Positions 19,342-30,261 are shown, counted from the first letter of the stretch. The stretch: DNA of 64,000 bases from Psychroflexus longus (GCF_020164595.1 NZ_JAIQZE010000001.1:186001-250000), one strand, 5' to 3'. The notes: generated by a model from the sequence alone, not told the origin. A program made the numbers and translations.

Positions 19342-19647
19342 TTATACTTTAATCTCTACTTCTACTCCACTTGGTAATTCCAGCTTCATCAATGCATCAA
19401 TTGTTTTTGATGAAGAACTATAGATATCCAATAATCTCTTAAAAGAGTCTAATTGGAATTGCTCTCTAGCTTTTTTATTGACGTGAGGAGATCTTAATAC
19501 AGTAAAGATTTTTCGCTTAGTAGGTAATGGTATTGGACCAGTAACCACAGCGCCAGTTGTCTTCACCGTCTTTACAATCTTCTCAGCAGATTTATCTACC
19601 AAATTGTAGTCGTATGATTTTAGTTTAATTCTTATCTTTTGACTCAT
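19342..19647 (-). CDS. rpsJ: 30S ribosomal protein S10
   Basis: 101 residues starting [20 protein letters not shown], with [28 protein letters not shown], the universal S10 signature. S10 also acts as NusE in antitermination. It directly follows fusA (12 bp), with no tuf gene between them. It therefore belongs to the str-type unit here and is cut off from rplC by the hairpin-rich gap. Confidence 0.98.
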   Translation of the reverse strand: MSQKIRIKLKSYDYNLVDKSAEKIVKTVKTTGAVVTGPIPLPTKRKIFTVLRSPHVNKKAREQFQLDSFKRLLDIYSSSSKTIDALMKLELPSGVEVEIKV

Positions 19648-19659
19648 AATAAGCTCTAA

Positions 19660-21768
19660 TTATTCGTTTAAACCTTTAGCACTCTTGATTACTTTTTCAG
19701 AAATACTTGCAGGTGTTTCTTCAAATTTTAAAAATTCCATAGTTGATGTTGCTCTACCTGAAGATAGTGTTCTTAAAGTAGTCACATAACCAAACATTTC
19801 TGAAAGCGGTACATCAGCTTTGATGATTTTTGCACCAGATCTGTCAGACATATTATTCACTTGACCTCTTCTTCTGTTTAAGTCACCCACGATATCACCC
19901 ATGTTTTCTTCAGGAGTTACCACTTCAACTTTCATAATTGGTTCAAGAACAATAGCACCTGCGCTTTTAGCAGCTGATTTGAAACCTAATTTAGCAGCAA
20001 GTTCGAAAGATAATTGATCGGAATCCACAGGGTGGAAAGAACCATCCTTAAGAGTAACTTTCAACGTATCCATTCTAAACCCTGCTAAAGGACCATTTTT
20101 CATTGCTTCTGTAAATCCTTTCTCTACAGATGGAACAAATTCTTTTGGAATTCTACCACCTTTGATTTGATCTACAAATTGCAATCCTGTGCCTTCGAAG
20201 TCTTCATCAACAGGTCCCATTTCGAAAACAATATCAGCAAACTTACCACGACCACCAGATTGTTTCTTATAAACTTCTCTATGCTCGGCAGTTTTAGTTA
20301 CTGCTTCTTTGTATTCTACCTGAGGCTCTCCTTCATTAACTTCAACCTTGAATTCACGCTTTAAACGATCCACCAAGATTTCTATGTGAAGTTCGCCCAT
20401 TCCAGAAATAATAGTTTGTCCGGAAACTTCATCCGTCTTTACTTGGAATGTAGGATCTTCTTCTGCTAGTTTACCTAAAGCGACACCGAGTTTCTCAACA
20501 TCGGCTTTTGTTTTTGGCTCAACGGCTATACCAATAACTGGTTCTGGGAAAGACATGGATTCCAAGGTAATTGGATGTTTCAAGTCTGTCAACGTATCAC
20601 CAGTTTTGATATCTTTAAAACCAACAGCTGCACCAATATCTCCAGCCTCGATGAAATCAATAGGCTCTTGCTTATTGGAGTGCATTTGATACATTCTAGA
20701 AATACGTTCTTTTTTACCAGAACGATTGTTTAACACATAAGAACCAGCTTCTAATCTACCTGAATAGGTTCTAAAGAATGCTAAACGACCAACGAAAGGA
20801 TCTGTAGCAATTTTAAAAGCTAAAGCAGAAAACGGAGAGTCAACGTGTGGCTTTCTAGTCTCGATTTCACCAGTCTCAGGATTCTCACCTTCAATAGCTT
20901 CAACATCTACAGGAGAAGGAAGATATCTCATAACAGCATCAAGCATTGCTTGCACACCCTTATTTTTAAATGCAGAACCACACATCATTGGTATGATAGA
21001 CATATCTATAGTAGCAGCTCTCAAAGCAGCAATTATTTCATCTTCTGTGATAGAATCTTCATCTTCGAAGAATTTCTCCATCAACTCCTCATCATATTCA
21101 GCTACCGCTTCTACTAATTCGGTTCTATATTTTGTAACATCAGCCTCAAGTTCAGCTGGAATATCAATTTCTTCATAAGTCATTCCGAAATCTTCTTCAT
21201 TCCAGATGATAGCCTTTTTAGAAATCAAATCCACAACACCTTTAAAGTCGATTTCATCTCCAATTGGCACCTGAAGAGGTACTGGGTTTCCACCCAACAT
21301 TTCTCTAACTTGGTTACATACATTGAAGAAATTCGCTCCTTGTCTATCCATTTTATTAACAAAACCAAGACGTGGAACTTTATATTTATCAGCTTGTCTC
21401 CAAACTGTTTCAGATTGCGGCTCAACACCATCAACAGCACTAAACAAAGCAACAACACCATCAAGTACTCTTAAAGAACGTTCAACTTCAACAGTGAAAT
21501 CAACGTGTCCTGGAGTATCAATAATATTTACAATGTACTCATGGTCTCTGTATGGCCATGTACAATGCGTGGCTGCAGAAGTAATTGTAATACCTCTTTC
21601 TTGCTCTTGCTCCATCCAGTCCATAGTGGCAGCACCATCATGAACTTCTCCTATTTTGTGACTTATACCAGTATAATACAGAATACGCTCAGTTGTGGTG
21701 GTTTTTCCAGCATCAATATGAGCAGCAATTCCAATATTTCTGGTAAATTTTAAATCTCTTTGTGCCAT
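19660..21768 (-). CDS. fusA: Elongation factor G
   Basis: The 702-residue translocase GTPase carries G1 [13 protein letters not shown]3 DTPGHVDF and G4 NKMD near the N-terminus, followed by the G' insert, domain II, and domains III-V with the signature [16 protein letters not shown]. It drives tRNA-mRNA translocation and ribosome recycling. Its position between rpsG (3-bp gap) and rpsJ marks it as the primary EF-G (EF-G1 class) rather than a paralogue. Confidence 0.98.
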   Translation of the reverse strand: MAQRDLKFTRNIGIAAHIDAGKTTTTERILYYTGISHKIGEVHDGAATMDWMEQEQERGITITSAATHCTWPYRDHEYIVNIIDTPGHVDFTVEVERSLRVLDGVVALFSAVDGVEPQSETVWRQADKYKVPRLGFVNKMDRQGANFFNVCNQVREMLGGNPVPLQVPIGDEIDFKGVVDLISKKAIIWNEEDFGMTYEEIDIPAELEADVTKYRTELVEAVAEYDEELMEKFFEDEDSITEDEIIAALRAATIDMSIIPMMCGSAFKNKGVQAMLDAVMRYLPSPVDVEAIEGENPETGEIETRKPHVDSPFSALAFKIATDPFVGRLAFFRTYSGRLEAGSYVLNNRSGKKERISRMYQMHSNKQEPIDFIEAGDIGAAVGFKDIKTGDTLTDLKHPITLESMSFPEPVIGIAVEPKTKADVEKLGVALGKLAEEDPTFQVKTDEVSGQTIISGMGELHIEILVDRLKREFKVEVNEGEPQVEYKEAVTKTAEHREVYKKQSGGRGKFADIVFEMGPVDEDFEGTGLQFVDQIKGGRIPKEFVPSVEKGFTEAMKNGPLAGFRMDTLKVTLKDGSFHPVDSDQLSFELAAKLGFKSAAKSAGAIVLEPIMKVEVVTPEENMGDIVGDLNRRRGQVNNMSDRSGAKIIKADVPLSEMFGYVTTLRTLSSGRATSTMEFLKFEETPASISEKVIKSAKGLNE

Positions 21769-21771
21769 TGT

Positions 21772-22248
21772 TTAGAATCTAAAATGTGAAAATGCTTTGT
21801 TGGCTTCAGCCATCTTATGCGTATCTAATCTTTTCTTAACGGCTGCTCCTTCTTCTTTTGCAGCTGCCATGGATTCCCCAGCAAGTTTTGCTGCCATGGT
21901 TTTTTCGTTTCTCTTTCTAGAATATCCAATCAACCATTTCATGGCAATTGATATCTTTCTATCTGGACGAATTTGAGAAGGGATTTGAAATGTTGCACCA
22001 CCTACACGTCTACTTCTTACTTCGACGTGTGGCATTACATTAGATAAACCTTCTTTCCAAATTTCTAGGGCAGATTTTTCGTCATCTTGCTTTTTCTCTT
22101 CTATAATATCCATCGCATCATAAAATATTTTAAAAGCAATTGATTTTTTTCCGTCCCACATCATCATATTGACGAATCTTGTTACTAACTGATCATTAAA
22201 CTTTGGATCTGGAAGTATGGGACGTTTTTTGGCCTGTCTTTTTCTCAT
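21772..22248 (-). CDS. rpsG: 30S ribosomal protein S7
   Basis: 158 residues starting [19 protein letters not shown], with the signature [15 protein letters not shown], the [11 protein letters not shown] loop, and the C-terminal [16 protein letters not shown]7 nucleates assembly of the 30S head and lines the E site. It is 19 bp after rpsL. Confidence 0.98.
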   Translation of the reverse strand: MRKRQAKKRPILPDPKFNDQLVTRFVNMMMWDGKKSIAFKIFYDAMDIIEEKKQDDEKSALEIWKEGLSNVMPHVEVRSRRVGGATFQIPSQIRPDRKISIAMKWLIGYSRKRNEKTMAAKLAGESMAAAKEEGAAVKKRLDTHKMAEANKAFSHFRF

Positions 22249-22267
22249 GTCTTTACTTTAACTCTGA

Positions 22268-22642
22268 TTATTTTTTAGGTCTTTTTGCACCATACTTGGA
22301 TCTACGTTGTAGACGACCTTCTACTCCTGCCGTATCTAAAGCACCACGAACAATATGATACCTTACACCAGGTAAATCTTTTACTCTCCCGCCTCTAACT
22401 AATACTATCGAGTGCTCCTGTAGATTGTGTCCTTCACCTGGAATGTATGCGTTTACTTCCTTACCATTGGTCAACCTTACACGAGCAACTTTACGCATCG
22501 CTGAATTAGGTTTCTTTGGTGTAGTAGTGTAAACTCGCGTACATACTCCACGTCTTTGAGGACAAGAATCTAAAGCCGCCGATTTGCTCTTCTTAGTCAT
22601 CTTGCGTCTTCCTTTTCTTACTAACTGTGAAATTGTTGGCAT
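22268..22642 (-). CDS. rpsL: 30S ribosomal protein S12
   Basis: 124 residues starting [20 protein letters not shown]. The two lysine positions classically changed in streptomycin resistance (in TTPKKPNSA and [11 protein letters not shown]) are wild-type lysines, so no resistance allele is seen. It is the first gene of the ribosomal block and is preceded by a near-ideal promoter at 22689-22719. Confidence 0.98.
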   Translation of the reverse strand: MPTISQLVRKGRRKMTKKSKSAALDSCPQRRGVCTRVYTTTPKKPNSAMRKVARVRLTNGKEVNAYIPGEGHNLQEHSIVLVRGGRVKDLPGVRYHIVRGALDTAGVEGRLQRRSKYGAKRPKK

Positions 22643-22688
22643 AGTTTTACTTAAATTGTTTTAAAAAATCTATTATTTTTAAGGTTTG

Positions 22689-22719
22689 CAAATGTAGATA
22701 TTTAATATTAATAAACAAA
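22689..22719 (-). promoter_or_regulatory. Promoter of the rpsL-led ribosomal block
   Basis: On the minus strand TTTG (22719-22716), a 19-bp spacer and TACATTTG (22696-22689) match the Bacteroidetes primary sigma consensus TTTG-N19-TAnnTTTG exactly. The rpsL ATG is about 47 bp downstream. It lies back to back with the Omp85 promoter at 22798-22829. Confidence 0.85.
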
Positions 22720-22797
22720 TTTTAATCTATTAATTTTCAGCAACTAAGAATATGTGCGACGCTTTATATGTATACAACTCACAAACTCAATTGAATC

Positions 22798-22829
22798 TTG
22801 TATAATAAGATAATTCATAATTACGTTTG
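22798..22829 (+). promoter_or_regulatory. Promoter of the Omp85-like gene
   Basis: TTG (22798-22800), a 21-bp spacer and TACGTTTG (22822-22829) fit the flavobacterial consensus. The expected transcript start is about 40 bp before the ATG at 22874. Confidence 0.7.
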
Positions 22830-22873
22830 CAGAACGAAACTACAAATCCTCAAAACTTATTAAAATCCAATAC

Positions 22874-24526
22874 ATGAAAAGATTAATTGTTATATTTTTC
22901 ATTGTATTAGGAGCCAGTAACTCTTTACATTCTCAAGATTTTATACTTTTTACTAAATTCACAAATGACTCTATTGCGAGAGAAACAAAACAAAAATTCG
23001 ATTCTTACAAGAAAGCAGAGACAAGATTAAATTTCAAAATAGACAGTCTCAAATCTTCAGGCTACTTATTTTTATCAGAGAAAAGAAAAGTCGAAAAAAA
23101 CAATCTTTTTTCTGCTATCACTTTGAATCAAAAAATCGATTCATTATCTATCCATATTAATGAAAACGATTTTAAGCTTTTCCCTAAAAACTTATCAGTG
23201 GTTAGTGGCAAAATCCAGATACCCTATTCAGAAATTGACAATACCCTTAATTTCGTTGTCCAACAGCTAAAAAACTCAGGTCTGGCATTTGGAAAAGCTT
23301 CATTATCAAATATTAGAATGAATGAAGAATCTATGCAAGCCGACTTAGTTATTGATACTGGAGTTATGAGAACAATTGATAAGATAAATATCAAAGGCTA
23401 CTCATTATTATCTGAAACCTATATCACTAGGTATTCAAATTTAAAAGTTGGATCTAAGTTTAAAGAGTCCGACATCCAAAAAAAAACTGAGCAACTGGAC
23501 AACATCGTTTTTATAAAAGTAAAGAAGCCAACTGAAGTATTATTCAAAAAAGATTCAACGGAATTGTTCTTATATTTAGACAAGTTGAATTCGAATAGTT
23601 TTGATGGTTTCCTAGGCTTTGGCAGTGATGAAGAAAATAACTTCCAGCTAAACGGCTATTTAAATATGGTTCTGCTTAACAATTTAGACTTTGGCGAGCG
23701 ACTTAGCATCAATTATAAAAATAATGGTTTCGGCTTACAAATATTTGAAGGCGACCTGAAGCTTCCATTTGTATTGAAGTCGCCAATAAGTATTGAGGCT
23801 GGTTTGAGACTTTTCAGAAGAGACTCTCTTTTCTCAAACAATAGCCAAAATATAGACTTAAATTATCAAATCAATGAAAGGTTAAGTCTACAAGGAGGGA
23901 TAGACTTTACAAACTCAACGAACTTACAACTAGAAGAACTAGTTTCTTATCAGGAAATTGTTGACTATAAATCTACATTTTATGGTGTAGGGTTTAAATT
24001 TATAAAGCTAGGCTCAAGACAGGGATTTAATGAAGATACCTTTGTTAATATCAATACGTATTTAGGAAGAAGAGAATCACAAATAAACGCGGACCAATAT
24101 AAATTATCGATAGAAGGACAGCACCAAGTCACTATTGATTACAGAAATAAAATTTACATGCATCTAAATAGTCAGTTTCTTATTTCTGACACCTATTACA
24201 ATAACGAGTTATTTCGCTTTGGAGGGGTAAACTCAATTCGAGGATTTGCAGAAAATTCGCTTATTGCAAATCGTTTTGCAGTGCTTCGTTCTGAATATAG
24301 ATATCTTCTTGACGATAACTTATTTGTAAATAGTGTTCTGGACATTGGAAATTATAATGACAAAATAAGTAGAATTGACGAAAATATTTTAGGATATGGA
24401 ATTGGCTTAGGGCTGAGGTCTAAAGCAGGAATTTTTAGATTGATCTTAGCAAATGCAATTTCAGACAGTCAAAATTCAGATTTGTCAAGCAGCAAAATTC
24501 ACATTGGATTTATTTCATTTTTCTAA
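22874..24526 (+). CDS. Omp85-superfamily outer-membrane protein with POTRA domains
   Basis: 550 residues. A signal peptide (about 1-20, ending HSQ) is followed by a charged N-terminal region and POTRA-like modules. One POTRA is well defined around IDKINIKGYSLLSETYITRY and GSKFKESDIQKKTEQL. A C-terminal 12-16 strand barrel contains FRFGGVNSIRGFAENS, which matches the conserved RGF/Y motif of loop 6 in BamA, TamA and FhaC proteins. It is too short to be the essential BamA. A TamA-like or two-partner-secretion-like translocator is more likely, but no partner exoprotein is adjacent. It probably resides in the outer membrane and helps insert or export proteins. The substrate is unknown. Confidence 0.85.
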   Translation: MKRLIVIFFIVLGASNSLHSQDFILFTKFTNDSIARETKQKFDSYKKAETRLNFKIDSLKSSGYLFLSEKRKVEKNNLFSAITLNQKIDSLSIHINENDFKLFPKNLSVVSGKIQIPYSEIDNTLNFVVQQLKNSGLAFGKASLSNIRMNEESMQADLVIDTGVMRTIDKINIKGYSLLSETYITRYSNLKVGSKFKESDIQKKTEQLDNIVFIKVKKPTEVLFKKDSTELFLYLDKLNSNSFDGFLGFGSDEENNFQLNGYLNMVLLNNLDFGERLSINYKNNGFGLQIFEGDLKLPFVLKSPISIEAGLRLFRRDSLFSNNSQNIDLNYQINERLSLQGGIDFTNSTNLQLEELVSYQEIVDYKSTFYGVGFKFIKLGSRQGFNEDTFVNINTYLGRRESQINADQYKLSIEGQHQVTIDYRNKIYMHLNSQFLISDTYYNNELFRFGGVNSIRGFAENSLIANRFAVLRSEYRYLLDDNLFVNSVLDIGNYNDKISRIDENILGYGIGLGLRSKAGIFRLILANAISDSQNSDLSSSKIHIGFISFF

Positions 24527-24586
24527 TAAATGTTACCTGCATATTAATTTTTAACAGTAGTTATATTAAAATAATGCCAATAAAAG

Positions 24587-24617
24587 TTGTGAGATTAACT
24601 TTATATTTTCATTTTTG
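24587..24617 (+). promoter_or_regulatory. Candidate promoter of the SusC/SusD operon
   Basis: TTG (24587-24589), a 20-bp spacer and CATTTTTG (24610-24617) match the consensus with one mismatch in the -7 box. It lies downstream of the longest possible start codon (24574) and so supports translation starting at 24646. Confidence 0.5.
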
Positions 24618-24645
24618 GCGTTGGCTAATTCAAATAAACAAAAAG

Positions 24646-27600
24646 ATGAAATTAAAAATTAATGGATTATTGACGCTAGTATTAGCGTTTGTTGTGCAAA
24701 TAAGCTTTGCACAAACCAAAACAGTATCCGGGATGGTAACAGACCCCGACGGCATGCCTCTACCAGGTGTGAACGTCTTAGTTGAGGGCAAAAACACTGG
24801 AACGCAAACTGATTTTGACGGAAACTATGTTATCGACGCAGAGAGCTCAGATAAACTTACGTTTTCTTATGTTGGCTTTGACAAGCAAACTATTGCAGTT
24901 GGAGCTAAAAATAGAATTGATGTTCAACTCCAAAGAGGTGAATCCTTAGATGAAGTGGTTGTTGTAGGTTATGGAACAACTACAAAACGATCATTCACAG
25001 GTACGGCGTCCGTGATCGAGTCAAAGAACATTGAAAACAAAAACTTTTCAAACGTATCACAATCACTTGCTGGTGAATCTGCAGGTGTGAATGTTATTAA
25101 TACATCTGGTCAGCCAGGTACCAGTTCTACTATTAGAATTAGAGGATATGGTTCTGTAAATGGTAACAGAGATCCATTGTATGTTGTTGATGGTGTTCCA
25201 TTCACAGGTACTTTAAATGCCATTAATCCAGGAGATATTAAAAGCACAGTAATTTTAAAAGATGCGTCTGCAACTGCTATCTATGGATCCAGAGGTGCTA
25301 ATGGTGTAATTTTAATTACTACCAAGGCAGGAAGTGCAAAAGAATCTTTTATTGAGGCAGATTTAAGATCTGGTATCAGTACTCAAATGATTCCTCGTTA
25401 TGATGTTATTACTTCTCCAGAAGAGTCTATAGGGCTTGTGTGGGAGGCTAACAGAAATAAATTCAGATTAAGAGGAAATGCTGATCCTGAAGGCGATGCA
25501 AGTAATGCACTTTTTGGTTCTGTTGTTCCAGAGGCTTACAATATGTGGAATGTTGCTAACGGTAGTGAATTAATAAATCCGGCGACTGGTCAAGTAAGAG
25601 ACGGTGTAACAAGACGATACACACCTCAAAGATATGATGATGTAGGATTTAGAACAGCAATAAGAACTGAAGCCAACGTGAGAATGGGTGGTGGAGACGA
25701 TAAGACCAAATATTTCTTCTCAGGAGGATTTTTGGATGATGAGGGTTATGCAATCAACACTGGATACGAAAGGTTTTCAAGTAGATTGAATTTAGATTCT
25801 CAAGTCAAAGATTGGTTAAAAGTTGGAGTTAATATAGGTTATAGTTATTCTGAAAACATTCAAAACGGTCAAACTAACGGAGCTGAAAACCTGTTTGAAT
25901 TCGTAGACAAAATGAATCCATTTTATCCAGTATTCTTAAGGGATGAGAACTATGAATTAGTTCCTGATCCAATATTTGGTGGAAATCAATTAGACTATGG
26001 TTCCACATCTGCACCGGGCAGAAACAGACCAAATTCTAACAACTTAAATCCAATCGGATCTGCGCTTTATGACTTTAATGGATTTGAAAGAAATGAACTA
26101 GTAGGAAACTTTAGAGCTGATATTGATATCACTAATAATTTAAAGTTTGAAACCAATTTTGGTTACCAGTATTTCAATAATAAATTTCTATCCATGGGTA
26201 ACCAGTTTTATGGAGTATCTGTGCAAAATCAAGGTGATTTATTTGTAAATGATACTGAAAGAACAACAATGAATGCTCTGCAATTATTGAGATATAATAA
26301 CACATTTGGAGATCATAATTTTGAAATCTTGGCTGCTCATGAAACAAATGACTTTGAAGAAACTAGAAAAACTTCTTTTAAAAGTAAAGCAATTATTCCT
26401 GGTGGTCTAGTAGCAGACAATTACATTATTAATTTGCAACAACCAACTGGATTTACTTTTGGAAGAAAATTAGAGTCATACTTTTCACAATTAAATTATG
26501 ATTTTGATGAAAAATACTTTCTATCTGCATCGTTCAGAAGAGATGGCTCTTCAAGGTTTGCTAACAACAAATGGGACAATTTTGGATCGATTGGTGCTGC
26601 ATGGGTACTTTCACAAGAAGATTTCTTAGCAGATACAGATTGGATTGACTTCCTGAAATTGAAAGGATCGTATGGTGTAATTGGTGATCAAGGTATTGCA
26701 GGTGGAGTAATTGAAGCAAACTATCAAGGAATCAATACTTTTGATGTTGGTAACGTAAATAATGGTTTCGCTATTTCTCCAGCTTTGTTTGCTAATCCAG
26801 ACTTGACTTGGGAAACATCAAAAATCTTACAATTTGGTGTAGAAACCAATATAGCAAAATGGCTTGATGTCTCTGTTGACTATTACATAAGAGATACTGA
26901 GAACTTACTCTTTACAAGAAGAAATGCTCCATCATCTGGTGTAGCTGTTTTGGATGTAAATGACGGTGTATTAAGAAACGAAGGTTTAGAATTCAACTTT
27001 GATGTTAAGGTTATTGAAAAACAAGATTTTGGACTTGGAATAAATATTAATGGTGCATCTTATTCTAACGAAATAACAACTATGCCGATTGATCCTGCAA
27101 CAGGACAACCAGCTATTCAAAACATTGTTGGTAGATACGCTTATTCCAAGGGAAGCTCAATATTTGATTTCTACATGAGAGAATCTGCTGGTGTGGATCC
27201 TTCAGATGGTTTCCCAATGTGGAATCAGTATTACAATGATGTGGATGGATCCGGAACATTTAATGCTGACACAGATGAAATAATTGCTTCTATGACTCCA
27301 TATTTAGCTGATAATCCTGATGCTAACGTGCAAAAGCAAATCACTAAAACATATGCTAACGCTACACAGAAATATATCGGTAAATCTGCAATCCCTGATG
27401 TACAAGGTGCATTCCGTATCAATGCAAGATTAAAGGATTTCACTTTATCAACTCAATTTACCTATTCTATTGGAGGTTACGCTTACGATGCGCAATATGC
27501 TGAATTGATGCATGACAACAACGGTGGTATTGCTGCAACTAACAGACACGTTGATGTAAGAAACAGATGGAGACAGCCAGGAGATATAACTGATGTTCCA

Positions 27601-27888
27601 TTGATAGCAGATAGAGAAATTCGAAACGTAAGTTCACAATCCACAAGATTCGTGACGAAAACAGATTTCTTAGCCTTAAACAATGTCTTATTGAACTATG
27701 ATATGCCTAAGGACTATATTGAAAATATTGGATTAAGCAACTTAAACATTTATGCTTCAGGTGATAACTTGTTTATCAGCAGTGTAAGAGAAGGTTTTAA
27801 TCCAACAACTAGTGAAAGTGGAAATTCAGGAAGAGGATTTTATGCCCCATTAACTACATTCTCATTGGGTGTAAGAGCAAGATTTTAA
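24646..27888 (+). CDS. SusC/RagA-type TonB-dependent outer-membrane transporter
   Basis: About 1080 residues from the ATG at 24646, which gives a clean signal peptide ending ISFAQ; the frame is open to 24574, but that extension has no signal peptide and contains the promoter. A carboxypeptidase-D-like regulatory domain (about 25-105, PLPGVNVLVEGKNTGTQTDF) precedes the plug domain, with its TonB-box-like start DEVVVVGYG and VRIRGYGS/YVVDGVP-type motifs. A large barrel follows and ends in an aromatic-rich strand with terminal Phe. It imports a substrate captured by the SusD partner encoded 11 bp downstream. No carbohydrate enzymes are nearby, so a peptide or other ligand is as likely as a glycan. 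Confidence 0.95.
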   Translation: MKLKINGLLTLVLAFVVQISFAQTKTVSGMVTDPDGMPLPGVNVLVEGKNTGTQTDFDGNYVIDAESSDKLTFSYVGFDKQTIAVGAKNRIDVQLQRGESLDEVVVVGYGTTTKRSFTGTASVIESKNIENKNFSNVSQSLAGESAGVNVINTSGQPGTSSTIRIRGYGSVNGNRDPLYVVDGVPFTGTLNAINPGDIKSTVILKDASATAIYGSRGANGVILITTKAGSAKESFIEADLRSGISTQMIPRYDVITSPEESIGLVWEANRNKFRLRGNADPEGDASNALFGSVVPEAYNMWNVANGSELINPATGQVRDGVTRRYTPQRYDDVGFRTAIRTEANVRMGGGDDKTKYFFSGGFLDDEGYAINTGYERFSSRLNLDSQVKDWLKVGVNIGYSYSENIQNGQTNGAENLFEFVDKMNPFYPVFLRDENYELVPDPIFGGNQLDYGSTSAPGRNRPNSNNLNPIGSALYDFNGFERNELVGNFRADIDITNNLKFETNFGYQYFNNKFLSMGNQFYGVSVQNQGDLFVNDTERTTMNALQLLRYNNTFGDHNFEILAAHETNDFEETRKTSFKSKAIIPGGLVADNYIINLQQPTGFTFGRKLESYFSQLNYDFDEKYFLSASFRRDGSSRFANNKWDNFGSIGAAWVLSQEDFLADTDWIDFLKLKGSYGVIGDQGIAGGVIEANYQGINTFDVGNVNNGFAISPALFANPDLTWETSKILQFGVETNIAKWLDVSVDYYIRDTENLLFTRRNAPSSGVAVLDVNDGVLRNEGLEFNFDVKVIEKQDFGLGININGASYSNEITTMPIDPATGQPAIQNIVGRYAYSKGSSIFDFYMRESAGVDPSDGFPMWNQYYNDVDGSGTFNADTDEIIASMTPYLADNPDANVQKQITKTYANATQKYIGKSAIPDVQGAFRINARLKDFTLSTQFTYSIGGYAYDAQYAELMHDNNGGIAATNRHVDVRNRWRQPGDITDVPLIADREIRNVSSQSTRFVTKTDFLALNNVLLNYDMPKDYIENIGLSNLNIYASGDNLFISSVREGFNPTTSESGNSGRGFYAPLTTFSLGVRARF

Positions 27889-27899
27889 TTAAAACAAAA

Positions 27900-29447
27900 A
27901 TGAAAATGAAAAAAGAGATTTTAAAAATCACATTTATCGCATGTGCAGCTTTAGCTATAACAAGCTGTAGCGATGACTACCTGGTTGAAGAACCAACTGG
28001 GAACGAACTTAACATTAGGCAGCTTGGTGAAGCTGCTGATGTAAATCCAGAAATACCTGGTGCATTTATGACTGGTGTATATTCTACCATGTTTACAAGA
28101 GGAACAGGTGGAACTGGATCTCAGGCAGATATGGGTCAAAAAGGTTATGATATTTATAGCGACATGATAAGTGGAGATATGGCATTAACCACGAGTACTT
28201 ATGGATGGTACAGAGCTGCTATCACACAATTACAAGCTCCACAAGACTTTACTTTTAATGAAAATTATCATGTGTGGAGATATTACTACAGAGTGATCAA
28301 CAGAGCGAATTTGGTAATCGAAACTGTTTTAGGAGGGCCACAGCCTGAAGAAGAAACAGAGTTGATGTCTATAATTTCAGAATTGGGTGATGCAAATAGA
28401 CATATTGTAGCACAGGCCTTCGTAATGAGAGCTCATTCTTACTTTAACTTGACTCAATTTATGATTAATGATGTTACAGCATCATGGACTACTCCAACAC
28501 TTCCTTTGTATTTAAGAGCTGGAATTGCTGGAAATCCAAAATCAACTACAGAAGAAGTTTATAATGCTATGGAACAAGATTTAACTAGAGCTATTCCATT
28601 ATTGGCAGATTTTACAAGACCATCGAAAGTAGAAGTTGATCAATCTGTTGCACAAACTATCTTGGGCTATGTATTGGCATCAAGAAAGGACAGATGGAAT
28701 GATGTGGTTGATATTACTGATGATGCATTAAGTACCACATCTGCTTCATTAATGGTTGATGATAATACCATAAATGGAATCTTAGGAGGTTTCAATGATG
28801 TCAACTCTACAGGATGGATGTGGGGAATTGATCTTAATGCAGATATTGGTTTAGGCTTAGTCTCTTGGTGGGGACAAATGGATGCGTTTTCATACAGCTA
28901 TGCAGCTGTAGGTGACAACAAAGCCATGGATCAAGATCTTTACGAAAGTATGAGACCAGATGACGTAAGAAGAAATCAATACTTTAATAATCCTTCAAGT
29001 GCAAGACATTTACAACCTTTGTTTAAGTTTTATGATAGCGACAGAGTTATATTTGGTTCTTCACAAATTGTAAAAGCAGATTATATCTACATGAGATATG
29101 CTGAGCCTTTATTACTAAACATAGAAGCTTTAGCTAAATCTGGCAGTGAAGGTGCAGCTAAAACAAAATTGGAGAATTTTGTATCAGCACGTGGAATAGA
29201 TCCTAGTTACATCTCTGCTTTAAATGGTCAAGCTTTGGAAGATGAGATCTACAAGCAAACAAGATTAGAACTATGGGGTGAAGGAAGATCTTACTTCGCA
29301 CTTAAAAGAAATGAAGGTACTATAGTAAGAGGTCCAAATCATTTATCTTTTGTTGGTGAAGCTATGCAGTGGAATGATGAAAGATTAACTTTTGAAATTC
29401 CACAGCAAGAGATTCAAGACAATACTAATATTAGTGACCAAAACTAA
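27900..29447 (+). CDS. SusD/RagB-type substrate-binding lipoprotein
   Basis: 515 residues with a lipoprotein signal ending AITS-C23. The SusD-like helical N-terminal half follows (YYRVINRANLVIE, then AFVMRAHSYFNLTQF, the usual TPR-like part). The C-terminal block ends with the family hallmarks YMRYAEPLLLNIEALAKSG and RLELWGEGRSYFALKR. It caps the SusC barrel on the cell surface and captures ligand. The start could also be the ATG two codons further in. It is co-transcribed with the SusC gene and the lipoprotein gene 11 bp downstream. Confidence 0.95.
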   Translation: MKMKKEILKITFIACAALAITSCSDDYLVEEPTGNELNIRQLGEAADVNPEIPGAFMTGVYSTMFTRGTGGTGSQADMGQKGYDIYSDMISGDMALTTSTYGWYRAAITQLQAPQDFTFNENYHVWRYYYRVINRANLVIETVLGGPQPEEETELMSIISELGDANRHIVAQAFVMRAHSYFNLTQFMINDVTASWTTPTLPLYLRAGIAGNPKSTTEEVYNAMEQDLTRAIPLLADFTRPSKVEVDQSVAQTILGYVLASRKDRWNDVVDITDDALSTTSASLMVDDNTINGILGGFNDVNSTGWMWGIDLNADIGLGLVSWWGQMDAFSYSYAAVGDNKAMDQDLYESMRPDDVRRNQYFNNPSSARHLQPLFKFYDSDRVIFGSSQIVKADYIYMRYAEPLLLNIEALAKSGSEGAAKTKLENFVSARGIDPSYISALNGQALEDEIYKQTRLELWGEGRSYFALKRNEGTIVRGPNHLSFVGEAMQWNDERLTFEIPQQEIQDNTNISDQN

Positions 29448-29458
29448 AAACAAAAATA

Positions 29459-30178
29459 ATGAAAAACGTATATAAGTTAATTATGATCAGTATCACAGCT
29501 TTATTTCTAAGCTGTGATAACGATGAGATATTAGCTCCAGAAAACTATGCTACTTTTGACACTTCAATGGTTGGGGTAAGCTTAGACGTGGGAAGTTCAG
29601 TATCAGGTGAAGTAAAAGTTTTTAAGGGAGGAACTTCTGGAGGTACTTATAATCTAATTATAGACGAATCGACAACAGTACCAATGTCAAGTATTGACGT
29701 GCCTAGTTCTGTAGAAATTCCTGGCGGAGCTAACGAAGCTACTGTAGGTTTTACTGTCAATTATACTGATGAATTCAGTGTAACTGGAGGAAATTTAGTT
29801 TTGAGATTGGAAGACAATGCTGAAAACATTCTTGGAACTTCTCAAGTAACTGTCCAGGTAAGTGTAACCTGTGAGAATCCAGCAACTGTTAATTTCGAAT
29901 TCGATGGCTATGCCAGTGAGACAACATGGTCTATCACAGACATGGATGACAACGTTATTTACTCAGGAGGTGGCTATTCAGATGGACAAGCATCATTCAC
30001 GCGTGAAGTATGTTTGGCAGATGGAAACTACAAATTTGTTGTGAATGATAGTTTTGGAGATGGATTGTCCTTTCCAAACATTGGAACTGCAAGCATAAGT
30101 TTTAATGGAAATGTTTTGACAGAAGCTGTTGGAGATTTCGGAACTGGATTTGTAGGGGAATTTACAATTCAGAATTAG
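29459..30178 (+). CDS. Surface lipoprotein partner of the SusC/SusD pair, unknown family
   Basis: 239 residues with a lipobox (LFLS-C19) followed by acidic residues (DNDE), compatible with surface export in Bacteroidetes. The first half (about 30-130) looks like a beta-sandwich. The second half (about 137-239) carries the pattern CLADGNYKFVVNDSFGDG, a Gly/Asp-rich motif that recurs in Bacteroidetes secreted modules and may bind calcium. Its place directly after susD is that of SusE/SusF-type auxiliary binding lipoproteins. It was not recognised as a named family, and the ligand is unknown. A strong terminator follows. Confidence 0.75.
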   Translation: MKNVYKLIMISITALFLSCDNDEILAPENYATFDTSMVGVSLDVGSSVSGEVKVFKGGTSGGTYNLIIDESTTVPMSSIDVPSSVEIPGGANEATVGFTVNYTDEFSVTGGNLVLRLEDNAENILGTSQVTVQVSVTCENPATVNFEFDGYASETTWSITDMDDNVIYSGGGYSDGQASFTREVCLADGNYKFVVNDSFGDGLSFPNIGTASISFNGNVLTEAVGDFGTGFVGEFTIQN

Positions 30179-30203
30179 ACGTAGAATTTATTAAATATTT
30201 ATT

Positions 30204-30248
30204 AACTCCGGTTTAGTATAATTATAATTATATTAAACTGGAGTTTTT
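30204..30248 (+). terminator. Terminator of the SusC-SusD-lipoprotein operon
   Basis: A stem of about 18 bp (30204-30221 with 30228-30245, two G-U pairs) is followed by T's on the plus strand. It separates the SusC/D operon from the protease gene downstream. Confidence 0.8.
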
Positions 30249-30261
30249 AATTTAAAATATT

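Noticed and set aside
24574-24645. A 24-residue N-terminal extension of the SusC-like protein
   Set aside because: It removes the signal peptide from the N-terminus and contains the likely promoter; 24646 is the better start.
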